A model generated the notes under the pieces. The model had not been told where the DNA came from. It ran no database searches and saw only the letters and a list, made by a program, of their open reading frames with translations. Shown one piece after another: positions 33,539-41,915 of a stretch of 64,000 nt of DNA. This stretch comes from Holophaga sp. GTDB lineage: Bacteria > Acidobacteriota > Holophagae > Holophagales > Holophagaceae. The translations under genes were made by a program, and so were the position numbers. The DNA is taken from positions 1 through 64,000 of the forward strand of contig JARLGP010000010.1 of assembly GCA_031292735.1 (NCBI GenBank), given 5' to 3'. How positions within the stretch are numbered: position 1 is the stretch's first letter; each line of letters begins with the position of its first letter.

Positions 33539-35830
33539 TCATGACCGCTCCCGGGAGCGGAGCGCCAGGAAGGAGACCAGGATGGTGCCGGCCACGCCCA
33601 GGGCGAGGGTGAGGCCGAACCCGCGCAGCGCCGGGGTGTGGCTGAAGCCCAGCAGGCCGTACGAGATCAGGGTCGCCCCGGCCGCCAGCAGCACGCCCAG
33701 CAGGGCCGAGGGGTCGCTGCGCCCGCCCTCCTCCAGGAACACCGTGTAGTCCACCCCGAAGCCCAGCAGCAGGATCAGCGCCAGCACCGTGAACAGGGTC
33801 ACCGGCAGCCCGGCCAGGGCCACGCCGGCCAGGGCCATCAGCATGCCCAGGCAGGGCGGCGCCAGCATGGCCGAGCTGGCCCGGAACCCGCGCCACAGCG
33901 CCAGCAGCAGCCACACCAGCAGCACCGCGGCGGCCAGCGCCCAGGTGGCGATGCGCCGGTAGTGGCCCAGCAGGTTGGAAACGCTGCGGGCCTTGTCCAC
34001 CAGGGTCACCCCGGGGAGCCCGGCGGCGGCCGCGCGCAGCTTCACCGCGTCCGGATCGCCCTGGGGGTACACCACCGAGCCCACCCCGTGGGCGGTGGCG
34101 CCCAGCCAGAGCATCCGGAACGGCGCCGAGAACGACATGGCCATGAAGGCCGGGACGGTGAGCGGCCGGTCCCCGGCGGCGGCCAGGTCGGCCTGCAGGG
34201 CGGCGATGGCCTGGGGCTTGAAGCCCACCTGGGCCATGGCCCCGACCAGCTCCGCCCGCTGGGCCCGGTGCCCGGCCAGGGAGGCCGCCTGGCTCGCGGG
34301 GGAAGGCACGAAGCAGGACACCGCCTGCACCCCGGTGAGGCCGTCGTTCGGGCCGAACCCGGCCAGGCGGACCCGCAGGGCCTCTTCCCGGGCCAGCACG
34401 GCCCCGTCGTCGGCCCCTTCCACCAGGAAGAAGGCGGCGTTGTTGGACAGGCCGGTGAGCCCGCGGATGGCGTCCTCCTGGCCCATCAGTTCCGCCGAAG
34501 GCCGGATCAGGCCCTGCACGTCGTCCTCCACCCGGCCCCGGGCCGCGCCCAGGGCCAGCACCAGCGTGAGCAGGCCCAGGCCCAGCGGCAGGCCCGGCCA
34601 GTCCGACCAGCGCGCGCCGCGCCCCAGCAGCCTCCCCAGCCGGGCCAGCAGCGCGGGCCGGGGCGGCACGGGCCGCTTGAGCCAGTCGGGCAGCACCAGC
34701 AGCACCGTGAGGAAGGCGCCGCCCAGGCCCAGGATGGAGAACATCGCGATCTGGCGCAGCCCGGGGAAGGGCGCCGCCAGCAGCGCCGAATAGCCCAGCA
34801 GGGTGGTGCCCAGCCCCACCAGCAGGGCCGGCAGCAGCCGGCGCAGGGCCGGTTCGGGCTCCCAGCCGGCGCCGGCGCCCACCTGGTAGGCGAAGTAGAG
34901 GAACGAGTAGTCCACCGCCACCCCCAGCACGCAGGAGCCGCACACCAGGGTCAGCAGGTAGAGCCGGCCGAAGATCAGCAGGCACCCGGCGGCCGCCGTG
35001 GCCAGGCCGGCCGCCACGCAGGCAAGGCCCAGCAGCAGGTGCCGGGCGGAGCGGAACACCGTGAAGTAGAGGGCGAAGATGCAGAGCATCGACAGGGTGG
35101 AGAACAGGTTGGCCTCGCCCTCGGCGGACTGCCGCGCGTCGGCCGCGTAGAACACCACCCCGGTGCGCAGGATGCGCGCTTCCGGCCAGGCGCCGCGCAC
35201 CTGGCCCTGGGCATCGCGCACCGCGGCCAGCACCTGCCGCTGCACCGCGGGGTCGTAGGCGGAGCCCCGCAGGCCGGCGCTGATCAGCAGGTTCAGGCCC
35301 TCCGGCGAGGGGATCGCGAGGAACTGGTCGCGCAGCTCCAGGTGCAGCCCGGTGAAAGGCAGCCCGGCCAGGAAGCCGTCCAGCTGGCCCAGGGGGTCCA
35401 GGGCGGCGGAGGAGGCCAATCCGGGCGAGGCCAGGTGCCCTTCCAGCACGTCCTTGAGGCGGCCCTGCAGCCGGGCCGGCGGCAGCCGGAACCGGTAGCC
35501 GGCGTAGAACCGGGCCACGGCGGTGGGGTCCACCTGGGGCAGGGTGGACTGCACCTCCAGGAAGGCCCCGGAACGGGCCAGTACCTCGGCCAGGCGCAGC
35601 GCCGCGGCCTTGCCCCGGGCCTCGTCCCCGGCCCGCACCAGGAAGATGGCCCGCTCGCCGGTGGTGCGGGCCAGGGAGCGGATGGCCGCCTCGGCCACCG
35701 GGTTCCGCTCGGTATCGGGCAGCATGGCCAGCAGGTCGGTCTGCAGGGCCTGGCCGTCCCGGCAGCGCCAGGCCCCGTAGCCGACCATCAGGGCCACGCA
35801 GATCAGCCAGATCCAGGCCCGCCGGCGCAT
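33539..35830 (-). CDS. MMPL/RND-family exporter (polyene or lipid transport)
   Basis: A 763-residue inner-membrane protein. One N-terminal helix leads into a large periplasmic domain, then a bundle of helices; the pattern repeats in the second half, the duplicated MMPL/RND topology with about 12 membrane segments. FDxxDYSFLYFAYQ-type and FGVDYTVFLEEGG segments mark the conserved TM4 and TM10 positions. In aryl-polyene loci an MMPL protein moves the product across the inner membrane. ATG at 35830, 8 nt after the thioesterase gene. Confidence 0.88.
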   Translation of the reverse strand: MRRRAWIWLICVALMVGYGAWRCRDGQALQTDLLAMLPDTERNPVAEAAIRSLARTTGERAIFLVRAGDEARGKAAALRLAEVLARSGAFLEVQSTLPQVDPTAVARFYAGYRFRLPPARLQGRLKDVLEGHLASPGLASSAALDPLGQLDGFLAGLPFTGLHLELRDQFLAIPSPEGLNLLISAGLRGSAYDPAVQRQVLAAVRDAQGQVRGAWPEARILRTGVVFYAADARQSAEGEANLFSTLSMLCIFALYFTVFRSARHLLLGLACVAAGLATAAAGCLLIFGRLYLLTLVCGSCVLGVAVDYSFLYFAYQVGAGAGWEPEPALRRLLPALLVGLGTTLLGYSALLAAPFPGLRQIAMFSILGLGGAFLTVLLVLPDWLKRPVPPRPALLARLGRLLGRGARWSDWPGLPLGLGLLTLVLALGAARGRVEDDVQGLIRPSAELMGQEDAIRGLTGLSNNAAFFLVEGADDGAVLAREEALRVRLAGFGPNDGLTGVQAVSCFVPSPASQAASLAGHRAQRAELVGAMAQVGFKPQAIAALQADLAAAGDRPLTVPAFMAMSFSAPFRMLWLGATAHGVGSVVYPQGDPDAVKLRAAAAGLPGVTLVDKARSVSNLLGHYRRIATWALAAAVLLVWLLLALWRGFRASSAMLAPPCLGMLMALAGVALAGLPVTLFTVLALILLLGFGVDYTVFLEEGGRSDPSALLGVLLAAGATLISYGLLGFSHTPALRGFGLTLALGVAGTILVSFLALRSRERS

Positions 35831-35838
35831 GGGCCGAC

Positions 35839-36258
35839 TCAAAGGCCGGCCCGGGCCAGGGCCTCGGTGAGCTGGGGCGGGCACTGGAACAGCAGCTCGC
35901 CGGTGCCGGCGGTCACCGCCAGCTGGATGGTTTCCGCCTTGTGCACCCGCTGCCCGGTTTCCAGGTCGGTGAGCAGGTAGCGCACCCGCAGCCGGGCCTG
36001 GTATTCCAGCAGCTCGGCGCGCACCACCACCTTCTGGCCGTAGCTGAGCGAACGGATGAACTTCATGTTGCACACCACCACCGGCCAGAGCACGCCCCAG
36101 GCCTGCATCTGCTGGAAGTCGAGGCCCACCTGGCGCATCATGGCGGTGCGGGCGATCTCCAGGTACTTCACGTAGTGGCCGTGCCAGGCCACGCCCATGG
36201 CGTCCACGTCGTGGAAGGGGATCTCGATGACCGTATCGAAGGCGAGGATCGGCTTCAT
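35839..36258 (-). CDS. Acyl-CoA/ACP thioesterase, 4-hydroxybenzoyl-CoA thioesterase-like hotdog protein
   Basis: 139 residues. DVDAMGVAWHGHYVKYLEIAR carries the catalytic Asp and the HGxY pattern of this family. It probably releases or edits acyl chains in the polyene pathway. It is coupled to the upstream ApeI-like gene by a 4-nt overlap (36255-36258). A role in hydrolysing an aryl-CoA or ACP starter is an attractive but unproven alternative. Confidence 0.88.
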   Translation of the reverse strand: MKPILAFDTVIEIPFHDVDAMGVAWHGHYVKYLEIARTAMMRQVGLDFQQMQAWGVLWPVVVCNMKFIRSLSYGQKVVVRAELLEYQARLRVRYLLTDLETGQRVHKAETIQLAVTAGTGELLFQCPPQLTEALARAGL

Positions 36259-36608
36259 GGCCGGGCTCCGGCGAACAGGACCACCCCCGAGGACTTCCGT
36301 TCCGCCCCCGCCATGTAGCGGAAGCTCAGCCGGCCGCGATCCGCGGCGAAGCCCAGGTGGAGTTCCACCACGTCCCCGGGCCGGATCATCCCCTGGAACT
36401 TCAGCTGGTCCACCCCGCGAAAGCCCTCCAGGGGCCCGAAGGCCTGGATGCCGAAGCGGATGGCCCAATCCACCTGGACCACCCCGGGCAGCACCGGGTT
36501 GCCCGGGAAGTGCCCCTGGAACACCGCCAGCTCCGGGCCCATGGCCAGGGTGTAGGCCTCCTCGGGGCCGGAGACCCGCTCCAGGACCGTGGGCAGCGCC
36601 GAGCTCAT
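36255..36608 (-). CDS. FabZ/ApeI-like 3-hydroxyacyl-ACP dehydratase
   Basis: A 117-residue hotdog protein with GHFPGNPVLPGVVQVDWAIR, the signature of ApeI-type dehydratases (His in GHFPGNP). It is the second dehydratase of the locus and probably partners with the ApeP-like protein. It overlaps the ACP gene upstream (36605-36608) and the thioesterase gene downstream by 4 nt each. Confidence 0.88.
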   Translation of the reverse strand: MSSALPTVLERVSGPEEAYTLAMGPELAVFQGHFPGNPVLPGVVQVDWAIRFGIQAFGPLEGFRGVDQLKFQGMIRPGDVVELHLGFAADRGRLSFRYMAGAERKSSGVVLFAGARP

Positions 36609-36859
36609 GGGGTCTGGAACATGGCGTACACCGTTTCCACCACGTCGTTCACGGTGCGCACGTGCTTGAACGCCTCGGCCTTGACCCGGCGGCCGGTGAA
36701 GCCCTGCAGCTGGATGGCCAGCTCCACCGCGTCGATACTGTCCAGGTCCAGGTCGGTGAACAGGTTCGCCTCGAGGGTGACCTTGTCGGGATCCAGTTCG
36801 AAGGAATCCGCCAGGATGGTCCGGAGCTTGATCAGGATGGCTTCCCTAGTGGGGGGCAT
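36605..36859 (-). CDS. Acyl carrier protein (polyene locus ACP 2)
   Basis: 84 residues with phosphopantetheine Ser in DLDLDSIDAVELA. Acidic helix II and length fit a dedicated type II ACP. It lies between the PlsC-like and the ApeI-like genes with overlaps at both ends, so it is clearly part of the minus-strand operon. Confidence 0.92.
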   Translation of the reverse strand: MPPTREAILIKLRTILADSFELDPDKVTLEANLFTDLDLDSIDAVELAIQLQGFTGRRVKAEAFKHVRTVNDVVETVYAMFQTP

Positions 36860-37628
36860 GGGTTTCCTTGTCGTAGTAATGTTCCAGGGCTTCGATCATC
36901 TGGCGGGCCGCCAGGTGGGGCGTGCCGCTGGCAACGGGCGCGACCTCGAAGGGGGGAGGCCCCCCCGCCCGCACCCGGAACCGGCACGTCTCAATGGGCA
37001 CATGGTACCACCGGTGGCCCTTGCCGAGCAGCCCCGGGGTGCAGCTGAGCACCAGCGGCAGGATCCGGGCGCCGCTGCTCCGGGCCAGGTAGGCCGCGCC
37101 GCGGCGGAACTTGATGGGCTGCCCGGGCCGGCTCCGGGTGCCTTCCGGGAACAGGATCAGGGTCTTCCCGCGGCGCAGGGCGTCCCGTCCGGCCTCCAGC
37201 ACCCCGGCCGAAGGCACGTAGCCGGCCGCGCGCACCAGCCCGCCGAAGAAGAAGCTCCGGTAGACCGCCCCCTTCACCACGCAAAGGGCCTGGGGCAGCA
37301 GCGCGACGAGCACCACCACATCCAGGTAGGAGGGGTGGTTGCACAGCACCAGGGCCCCGGCCAGCCGCTCCGGGCCGGGCAGCCGGGCTTCCACCCGAAG
37401 GATGCCGCTGGCCTCCATGGCGAACACGAACAGCCGGAAGCTGCGCCGGATCAGCCAGCCGGCCCGGTTCCGCAGCCCCTCGCGGCCGCCGGGCAGCAGC
37501 CTCAGCACGGGCACCACCAGGAACGACAGCACCGCCCCGCCCAGCCCGAGCAGGGCGAACAGCAGCCCGCTCACCAGGATCTTGCGGCCCTGGTGGAGCC
37601 TCGCGAACAGGTTCCGGAAAGGATGCAT
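36846..37628 (-). CDS. 1-acyl-sn-glycerol-3-phosphate acyltransferase family protein (PlsC-like)
   Basis: 260 residues. A membrane segment lies near residues 17-43. The acyltransferase motifs are NHPSYLD (HX4D) and FPEGTRSRPG. It is the first gene of the minus-strand half of the polyene locus and a second acyltransferase besides the LpxL-like one. It could attach the acyl or polyene chain to a glycerol, sugar or lipid acceptor. Its start (37628) faces the deacetylase-methyltransferase gene across a 144-nt divergent promoter gap. Confidence 0.88.
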   Translation of the reverse strand: MHPFRNLFARLHQGRKILVSGLLFALLGLGGAVLSFLVVPVLRLLPGGREGLRNRAGWLIRRSFRLFVFAMEASGILRVEARLPGPERLAGALVLCNHPSYLDVVVLVALLPQALCVVKGAVYRSFFFGGLVRAAGYVPSAGVLEAGRDALRRGKTLILFPEGTRSRPGQPIKFRRGAAYLARSSGARILPLVLSCTPGLLGKGHRWYHVPIETCRFRVRAGGPPPFEVAPVASGTPHLAARQMIEALEHYYDKETHAPH

Positions 37629-37772
37629 GGGCGCTCGTTGCACAGGAAGGGAAGGCCCGGCCCGAACCCGGGTGGAAAGCCCGACGGGCCCGAGATGGAG
37701 ATGGAATAGTATTGAGGATACCTGAAACCGGGGGAGGCCCGCAGGGCGTCTCCCAACCGCGAGGACCTTGGC

Positions 37773-39221
37773 ATGCTCGTTCCCCTGGCGCCGGCGCACC
37801 TGATGGCCCTGGCCGCCTTCCAGTTGGCCGCCGTGCTGCTGCTGCTGGATCCGCGGCTGGCGGCGGCGCCGCTGCTGCTGTTCGTCGCCGCCTGCATGGT
37901 GGCGCCCATGTTCCCCCGGCTCAGCTTCTACCTGCCCATCATCAGCCGCGGCCGCAGGGGCGCCACCGGGGTGGCCCTCACCTTCGACGACGGGCCGGAC
38001 CCCCGGGTGACCCCGGCGGTGCTGGACCTGCTGGACCGGCACGGGATCAAGGCCGCCTTCTTCGTCATCGGCGCCAAGGCGGCGCGCCATCCCGACCTGG
38101 TCCGCGCCATCCTGGCCCGGGGCCACGCGGTGGGCAACCACTCCCAGACCCATCCCCCCTTCCTCATGCTGCAGGGCAAGCGGGCCATCGCCCGGGAAGT
38201 GGGCGAGGCCCAGGCCGCCCTGCTGCCCTGCGGGGTGGTGCCGCTGGCCTTCCGCCCGCCGGTGGGCATCACCAACCCCGACCTCTGGCGGGTGCTGCTG
38301 GCCCAGGGCATGTTCTGCGTCAACTTCAGCTGCCGGGCCCCGGACCTGGGCAACCGGCGGGTGCCGGGCCTGGCCCGCAGGATCCTGGGCAAGGCCCGGG
38401 CCCGGGACATCATCCTGCTGCACGACACCGCCCCGCACCGGGTGACGGTGGACCAGCTGCTGGCGGAGTTCGAGGCGCTGATCCAGGGCCTGGGCCGGAA
38501 AGGCCTGGCCATCCAGCCGCTGGCCGACCTCATCGGCCGGGAGATCATGGCCGCGGAGCCGCCCGGGGAGCAGCACCCGGCGCGGATGTTCTACGACGGC
38601 CTGGCGGAGCGCTACGACCAGGAGCAGTTCTGCTCCGGGGTGTCCCGTTCCCGCCGGGCCGAGCAGGCCCTGTGCGCGGCCCGCCTGCCCGGGCTGTTCA
38701 CCGGGGCCGAGCGGGTGCTGGAGATCGGCGCCGGCACCGGGATCTTCACCCTGGACCTGGCGAGGCACTGCCGGGAGGTGGTGGCCGTGGACGTCTCCCC
38801 GCGGATGCTGGCCATCCTGCAGCGCAAGGCCGAGGCGGCGGGCATCGGCAACATCCGGCCGGTGCTGGGCGACATCGAGAGCCTGGAGCTGGAGGGCGGC
38901 TTCGACGCCGTCTGCGCCTTTTCCGCCCTGGAATACATCGCCGACCTGCCGGGCCTGCTGCGCCGGCTGGCGCCCCGGATGCGGCCGGGGGCCACGGTCT
39001 ACTTCATCACCGCCAGGCGTTCGCTGTTCCGCCTGGTCATCCAGCTGGGCAACGCCATGCGCCAGGGCATCTGGCTGAAGGCCCGGAGCCGGCGGGGCAT
39101 GGCGGCCATGCTGGCCGAGGCCGGCTTCGAGCCCATCGCGATCGGCACCCACCTGATGAAGTCGTGGCTGTGCCGGGGCATGCTCCTGGAGGTGGTGGCG
39201 CGCCGGCGGACCGGGCCTTGA
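37773..39221 (+). CDS. Fusion of NodB-type polysaccharide deacetylase and SAM-dependent methyltransferase
   Basis: 482 residues. N-terminal membrane segments are at about 8-52. A NodB domain follows (about 68-250) with TFDDGPDP, metal-binding HSQTHPPF and the FRPPVG motif. A class I methyltransferase occupies the rest (about 270-480), with motif I VLEIGAGTGIF and GDIESLEL. The join of a carbohydrate or lipid deacetylase to a methyltransferase in one chain suggests that both act on one membrane-bound intermediate. GAGG lies 8 nt before the ATG. It is followed with overlap by a GT2-DUF2062 fusion. Confidence 0.85.
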   Translation: MLVPLAPAHLMALAAFQLAAVLLLLDPRLAAAPLLLFVAACMVAPMFPRLSFYLPIISRGRRGATGVALTFDDGPDPRVTPAVLDLLDRHGIKAAFFVIGAKAARHPDLVRAILARGHAVGNHSQTHPPFLMLQGKRAIAREVGEAQAALLPCGVVPLAFRPPVGITNPDLWRVLLAQGMFCVNFSCRAPDLGNRRVPGLARRILGKARARDIILLHDTAPHRVTVDQLLAEFEALIQGLGRKGLAIQPLADLIGREIMAAEPPGEQHPARMFYDGLAERYDQEQFCSGVSRSRRAEQALCAARLPGLFTGAERVLEIGAGTGIFTLDLARHCREVVAVDVSPRMLAILQRKAEAAGIGNIRPVLGDIESLELEGGFDAVCAFSALEYIADLPGLLRRLAPRMRPGATVYFITARRSLFRLVIQLGNAMRQGIWLKARSRRGMAAMLAEAGFEPIAIGTHLMKSWLCRGMLLEVVARRRTGP

Positions 39222-40333
39222 ACGTCCTGGCGGTGATCCCGGTCTACAACCACGCGGCCGCGGTGAGGGCGGTGGCCCAGGGAGTGCTGGACCAGGGGCT
39301 GCCGCTGCTGGTGGTGGACGACGGCAGCGACGACGGCAGCCTGGAGCGGCTGGCGGGCCTGGACCTGCGCCGGCTGCGCCTGGAGCGCAACGGCGGCAAG
39401 GGGCAGGCGCTGCTGCGGGCTGCCGCCCTGGCCGGGCAGTGGGGCTACGACGCCATCCTCACCCTGGACGCCGACGGCCAGCATGATCCCGCCGATGCCC
39501 GGCAGCTGCTGGCAGCGGCGGCCGGGGCCTGGCCGGCCATCCTGGTGGGCGCCCGCCGCATGGGCCCGGGCGACGCGCCCCGGGCCAGCCGCTTCGGGCG
39601 CGCCTTCTCCAATTTCTGGGTGCGGCTGGAATGCGGCCAGAGCCTGGCCGACACCCAGAGCGGCTACCGGCTATATCCGGTGCCCTTCCTGCTGGCCCGG
39701 CGCTTCCGCAGCCGCGGCTACGGCTTCGAGGTGGAGGTGCTGGTGCGCGGGGCCTGGGCCGGGCTGCCGCTGGTGGCGGTGCCGGTGTCGGTCTACTATC
39801 CGCCCGGGGCCGCGCGGGTGTCGCACTTCCACCTGGTCAAGGACAACCTGCGCCTGGCCGGGCTGCACACCCTCCTGGTGCTGCGCGCCCTGTCGCCCTG
39901 GCCGCACCGGCGCGTGGTTCCGCGCCCCGGCGGGGGCCTGCGCCGGCTGCTCCGGGGGCACGCCAGCCCCCTGGAACTGGCCGCGGCGGTGGGCCTCGGC
40001 ATCTTCCTGGGCGCGCTGCCCATCATCCCGTTCGGCCTGGCGGTGATCGTCTACGTGACCGGGAAGCTCCGCCTCAACCCGCTGGCCGGGGCCGCCGCCA
40101 GCAACCTGTGCGTGGCCCCGTTCGTGCCCTTCCTGTGCATCCAGGCCGGGCACCTGCTGCGCTACGGCCGGCTGTGGTCCCAGTTCAACCGGGCCACCCT
40201 GCTGGGCCAGGTCCACCAGCGGGCCTGGGAATGGCTGCTGGGCTCGCTGGTGCTGGGCCCGCTCCTGGGCCTGGCCGGCGCGCTGGTCACCTACGCCCTG
40301 GCGTGCGCCTACCGGGAGGCCGGAACCGCCTGA
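39218..40333 (+). CDS. Family 2 glycosyltransferase fused to DUF2062
   Basis: 371 residues. GT2 domain (about 1-230) with VIPVYNHAAA, DDGSDDGS, the DADGQHDP metal-binding site and DTQSGYRLYP. A C-terminal DUF2062 membrane region (about 245-370) has GIFLGALPIIPFG. It resembles dolichol-phosphate-mannose-synthase-like transferases that load a lipid carrier. The start is TTG at 39218, overlapping the previous stop (TTGA), so no alternative ATG is needed. It could glycosylate the polyene product or its lipid anchor. Confidence 0.87.
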   Translation: MNVLAVIPVYNHAAAVRAVAQGVLDQGLPLLVVDDGSDDGSLERLAGLDLRRLRLERNGGKGQALLRAAALAGQWGYDAILTLDADGQHDPADARQLLAAAAGAWPAILVGARRMGPGDAPRASRFGRAFSNFWVRLECGQSLADTQSGYRLYPVPFLLARRFRSRGYGFEVEVLVRGAWAGLPLVAVPVSVYYPPGAARVSHFHLVKDNLRLAGLHTLLVLRALSPWPHRRVVPRPGGGLRRLLRGHASPLELAAAVGLGIFLGALPIIPFGLAVIVYVTGKLRLNPLAGAAASNLCVAPFVPFLCIQAGHLLRYGRLWSQFNRATLLGQVHQRAWEWLLGSLVLGPLLGLAGALVTYALACAYREAGTA

Positions 40334-40357
40334 TGCGATGAGCACTGGCCTGCCGGT

Positions 40358-40363
40358 TATAAT
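40358..40363 (+). promoter_or_regulatory. Likely -10 element of the frr promoter
   Basis: TATAAT is a perfect -10 hexamer about 110 nt before the frr start. No good -35 is found at 16-18 bp, so the promoter may need an activator or be weak. Confidence 0.4.
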
Positions 40364-40474
40364 GACAGCCCGATGCCACGGGGGATCCGCCGTTTAAGGC
40401 CAGTTCCCCATGCCGCTGATGATAATCTGAAGCCGATGCCGATTGGGAATGAAACAGATATTGAAGGAGCCGCC

Positions 40475-41047
40475 ATGACCGCCACAGTCGATTCGATCCT
40501 CGCCGAGGCCCGGAAGCGCATGAAGTCCTCCATCGAGACCCTGAGGAAGGAAATCGCCACGGTCCGCACCGGCCGGGCCAATGCCGGCATCCTGGACACC
40601 CTGCACGTGGACTACTACGGATCGATGATGCCCATCAACCAGATCGCCGGGGTGACCGTGCCCGAGGCCTCCATGCTGGTGATCACCCCCTTCGACAAGA
40701 AATCCATCAAGGCCATCGAGACCGCCATCCTCAAGTCGGAGCTGGGGCTCAACCCGGCCAACGACGGCAACGTCATCCGCCTGCCCATTCCGCCCCTGAA
40801 CGAGGAGCGGCGCCGGGACCTCACCCGGGTGGTGAGCCGCATGGGCGAGGAGATCAAGACCGCCGCCCGCAACGTCCGCCGGGACGCCAACGAGGAGGTC
40901 AAGAAGCTGGAGAAGGAGAAGACCGCCCCGCTCAGCGAGGACGCGGCCAAGAAGGCCCTGGAGCAGATCCAGAAGCTCACCGACGAAACCATCAAGGACA
41001 TCGAGGAGATCGTGAAGCACAAGGAAGCCGAGATCCTGCACGTCTGA
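40475..41047 (+). CDS. frr: Ribosome recycling factor
   Basis: 190 residues, close to the usual 185. The conserved core reads TVRTGRANAGILD, then YYGSMMPINQIA, and the C-terminal domain has LTRVVSRMGEEIK and EEVKKLEKEK. RRF splits post-termination ribosomes with EF-G. GGAG precedes the ATG at 40475 by 6 nt; an in-frame ATG at 40373 would add an unrelated 34-residue tail. The usual pyrH/tsf neighbours are not here; it is followed by a TSUP transporter gene. Confidence 0.97.
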   Translation: MTATVDSILAEARKRMKSSIETLRKEIATVRTGRANAGILDTLHVDYYGSMMPINQIAGVTVPEASMLVITPFDKKSIKAIETAILKSELGLNPANDGNVIRLPIPPLNEERRRDLTRVVSRMGEEIKTAARNVRRDANEEVKKLEKEKTAPLSEDAAKKALEQIQKLTDETIKDIEEIVKHKEAEILHV

Positions 41048-41068
41048 TCCAGGCCTTCCGGAGGTTTC

Positions 41069-41863
41069 ATGCTGCATGCCCCAGTCATGGCCATGCTTAT
41101 GCTGGCCGCGCTGCTCGCTGGCTTCGTCGACGCCGTGGTGGGCGGCGGAGGCCTGATCACCATCCCGGCGCTGATGCTGGGCCTGCCGGCGGGAACCGCC
41201 ATCACCACCGTGCTGGGCACCAACAAGGTGGTGGCGTTCACCGGCACCAGCTTCGCCGCCGGCCAGTTCCTGCACGCCCGGATCATGCGCTGGCAGGAGA
41301 TGCTGGTGCCCGTGGCCTGCGCCATGGGCGGGGCGGCGGTGGGCGTGGCCCTGGCCTACTTCCTGCAGGACCGCTTCGAGATCTATTTCCGCCCGGGCAT
41401 GCTGGGGCTGATGGTGGTGATGCTCGCCTTCACCCTGCTGAAGCCGGACCTGGGCGCGCTGCACGAGCCCAAGCACGGGATCCGGCACCAGCGGCTCCTG
41501 GCCGCCGGCATCTCGGCCATACTGGGCTTCTACGACGGGTTCTTCGGCCCCGGCGCCGGCTCCATCCTCATCTTCCTGTTCGTGGCGGTGCTGGGCTTCG
41601 ATTTCCTGCGCGCCTCGGCCCTGTCCAAGAGCGTGAACTGGGCCTCCGGGTTCGCCTCGCTCACCCTCTTCCTCTGGCGGGGCAGCTGGATCCCCGTGGT
41701 GGCCTTCAGCCTGGCCGTGGCCAACGGGGTGGGCGGCATCCTGGGGGCCCGCACCGCGCTGCAGAAGGGCAGCCGCTGGGTCCGGGTGATGTTCATCGTG
41801 GTGGTGGCGGCGCTGATCCTTCGCCTGGGCTGGCAGATGCTGGGGCCGATCCTTCACGTTTGA
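41069..41863 (+). CDS. TSUP/TauE-SafE family membrane transporter
   Basis: 264 residues with about eight hydrophobic segments. The hallmark GFVDAVVGGGGLITIPALMLGLP is near the N-terminus, repeated in degenerate form in the second half as GFYDGFFGPGAGSIL. The family exports sulfite, sulfoacetate or related anions, but specificity is not readable. It lies 21 nt after frr and may be co-transcribed. Confidence 0.9.
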   Translation: MLHAPVMAMLMLAALLAGFVDAVVGGGGLITIPALMLGLPAGTAITTVLGTNKVVAFTGTSFAAGQFLHARIMRWQEMLVPVACAMGGAAVGVALAYFLQDRFEIYFRPGMLGLMVVMLAFTLLKPDLGALHEPKHGIRHQRLLAAGISAILGFYDGFFGPGAGSILIFLFVAVLGFDFLRASALSKSVNWASGFASLTLFLWRGSWIPVVAFSLAVANGVGGILGARTALQKGSRWVRVMFIVVVAALILRLGWQMLGPILHV

Positions 41864-41865
41864 GG

Positions 41866-41894
41866 TTTACAAGTTGCAGCGCCGGGCCTAGAGT
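41866..41894 (+). promoter_or_regulatory. Sigma-70-type promoter of the GH130-like gene
   Basis: TTTACA (41866-41871) and TAGAGT (41889-41894) lie 17 bp apart. The same -10 hexamer occurs in the marR promoter. GGAGG and the ATG at 41916 follow closely, giving a very short leader. Confidence 0.65.
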
Positions 41895-41915
41895 CGCAGG
41901 GTTCCCGGAGGGACC

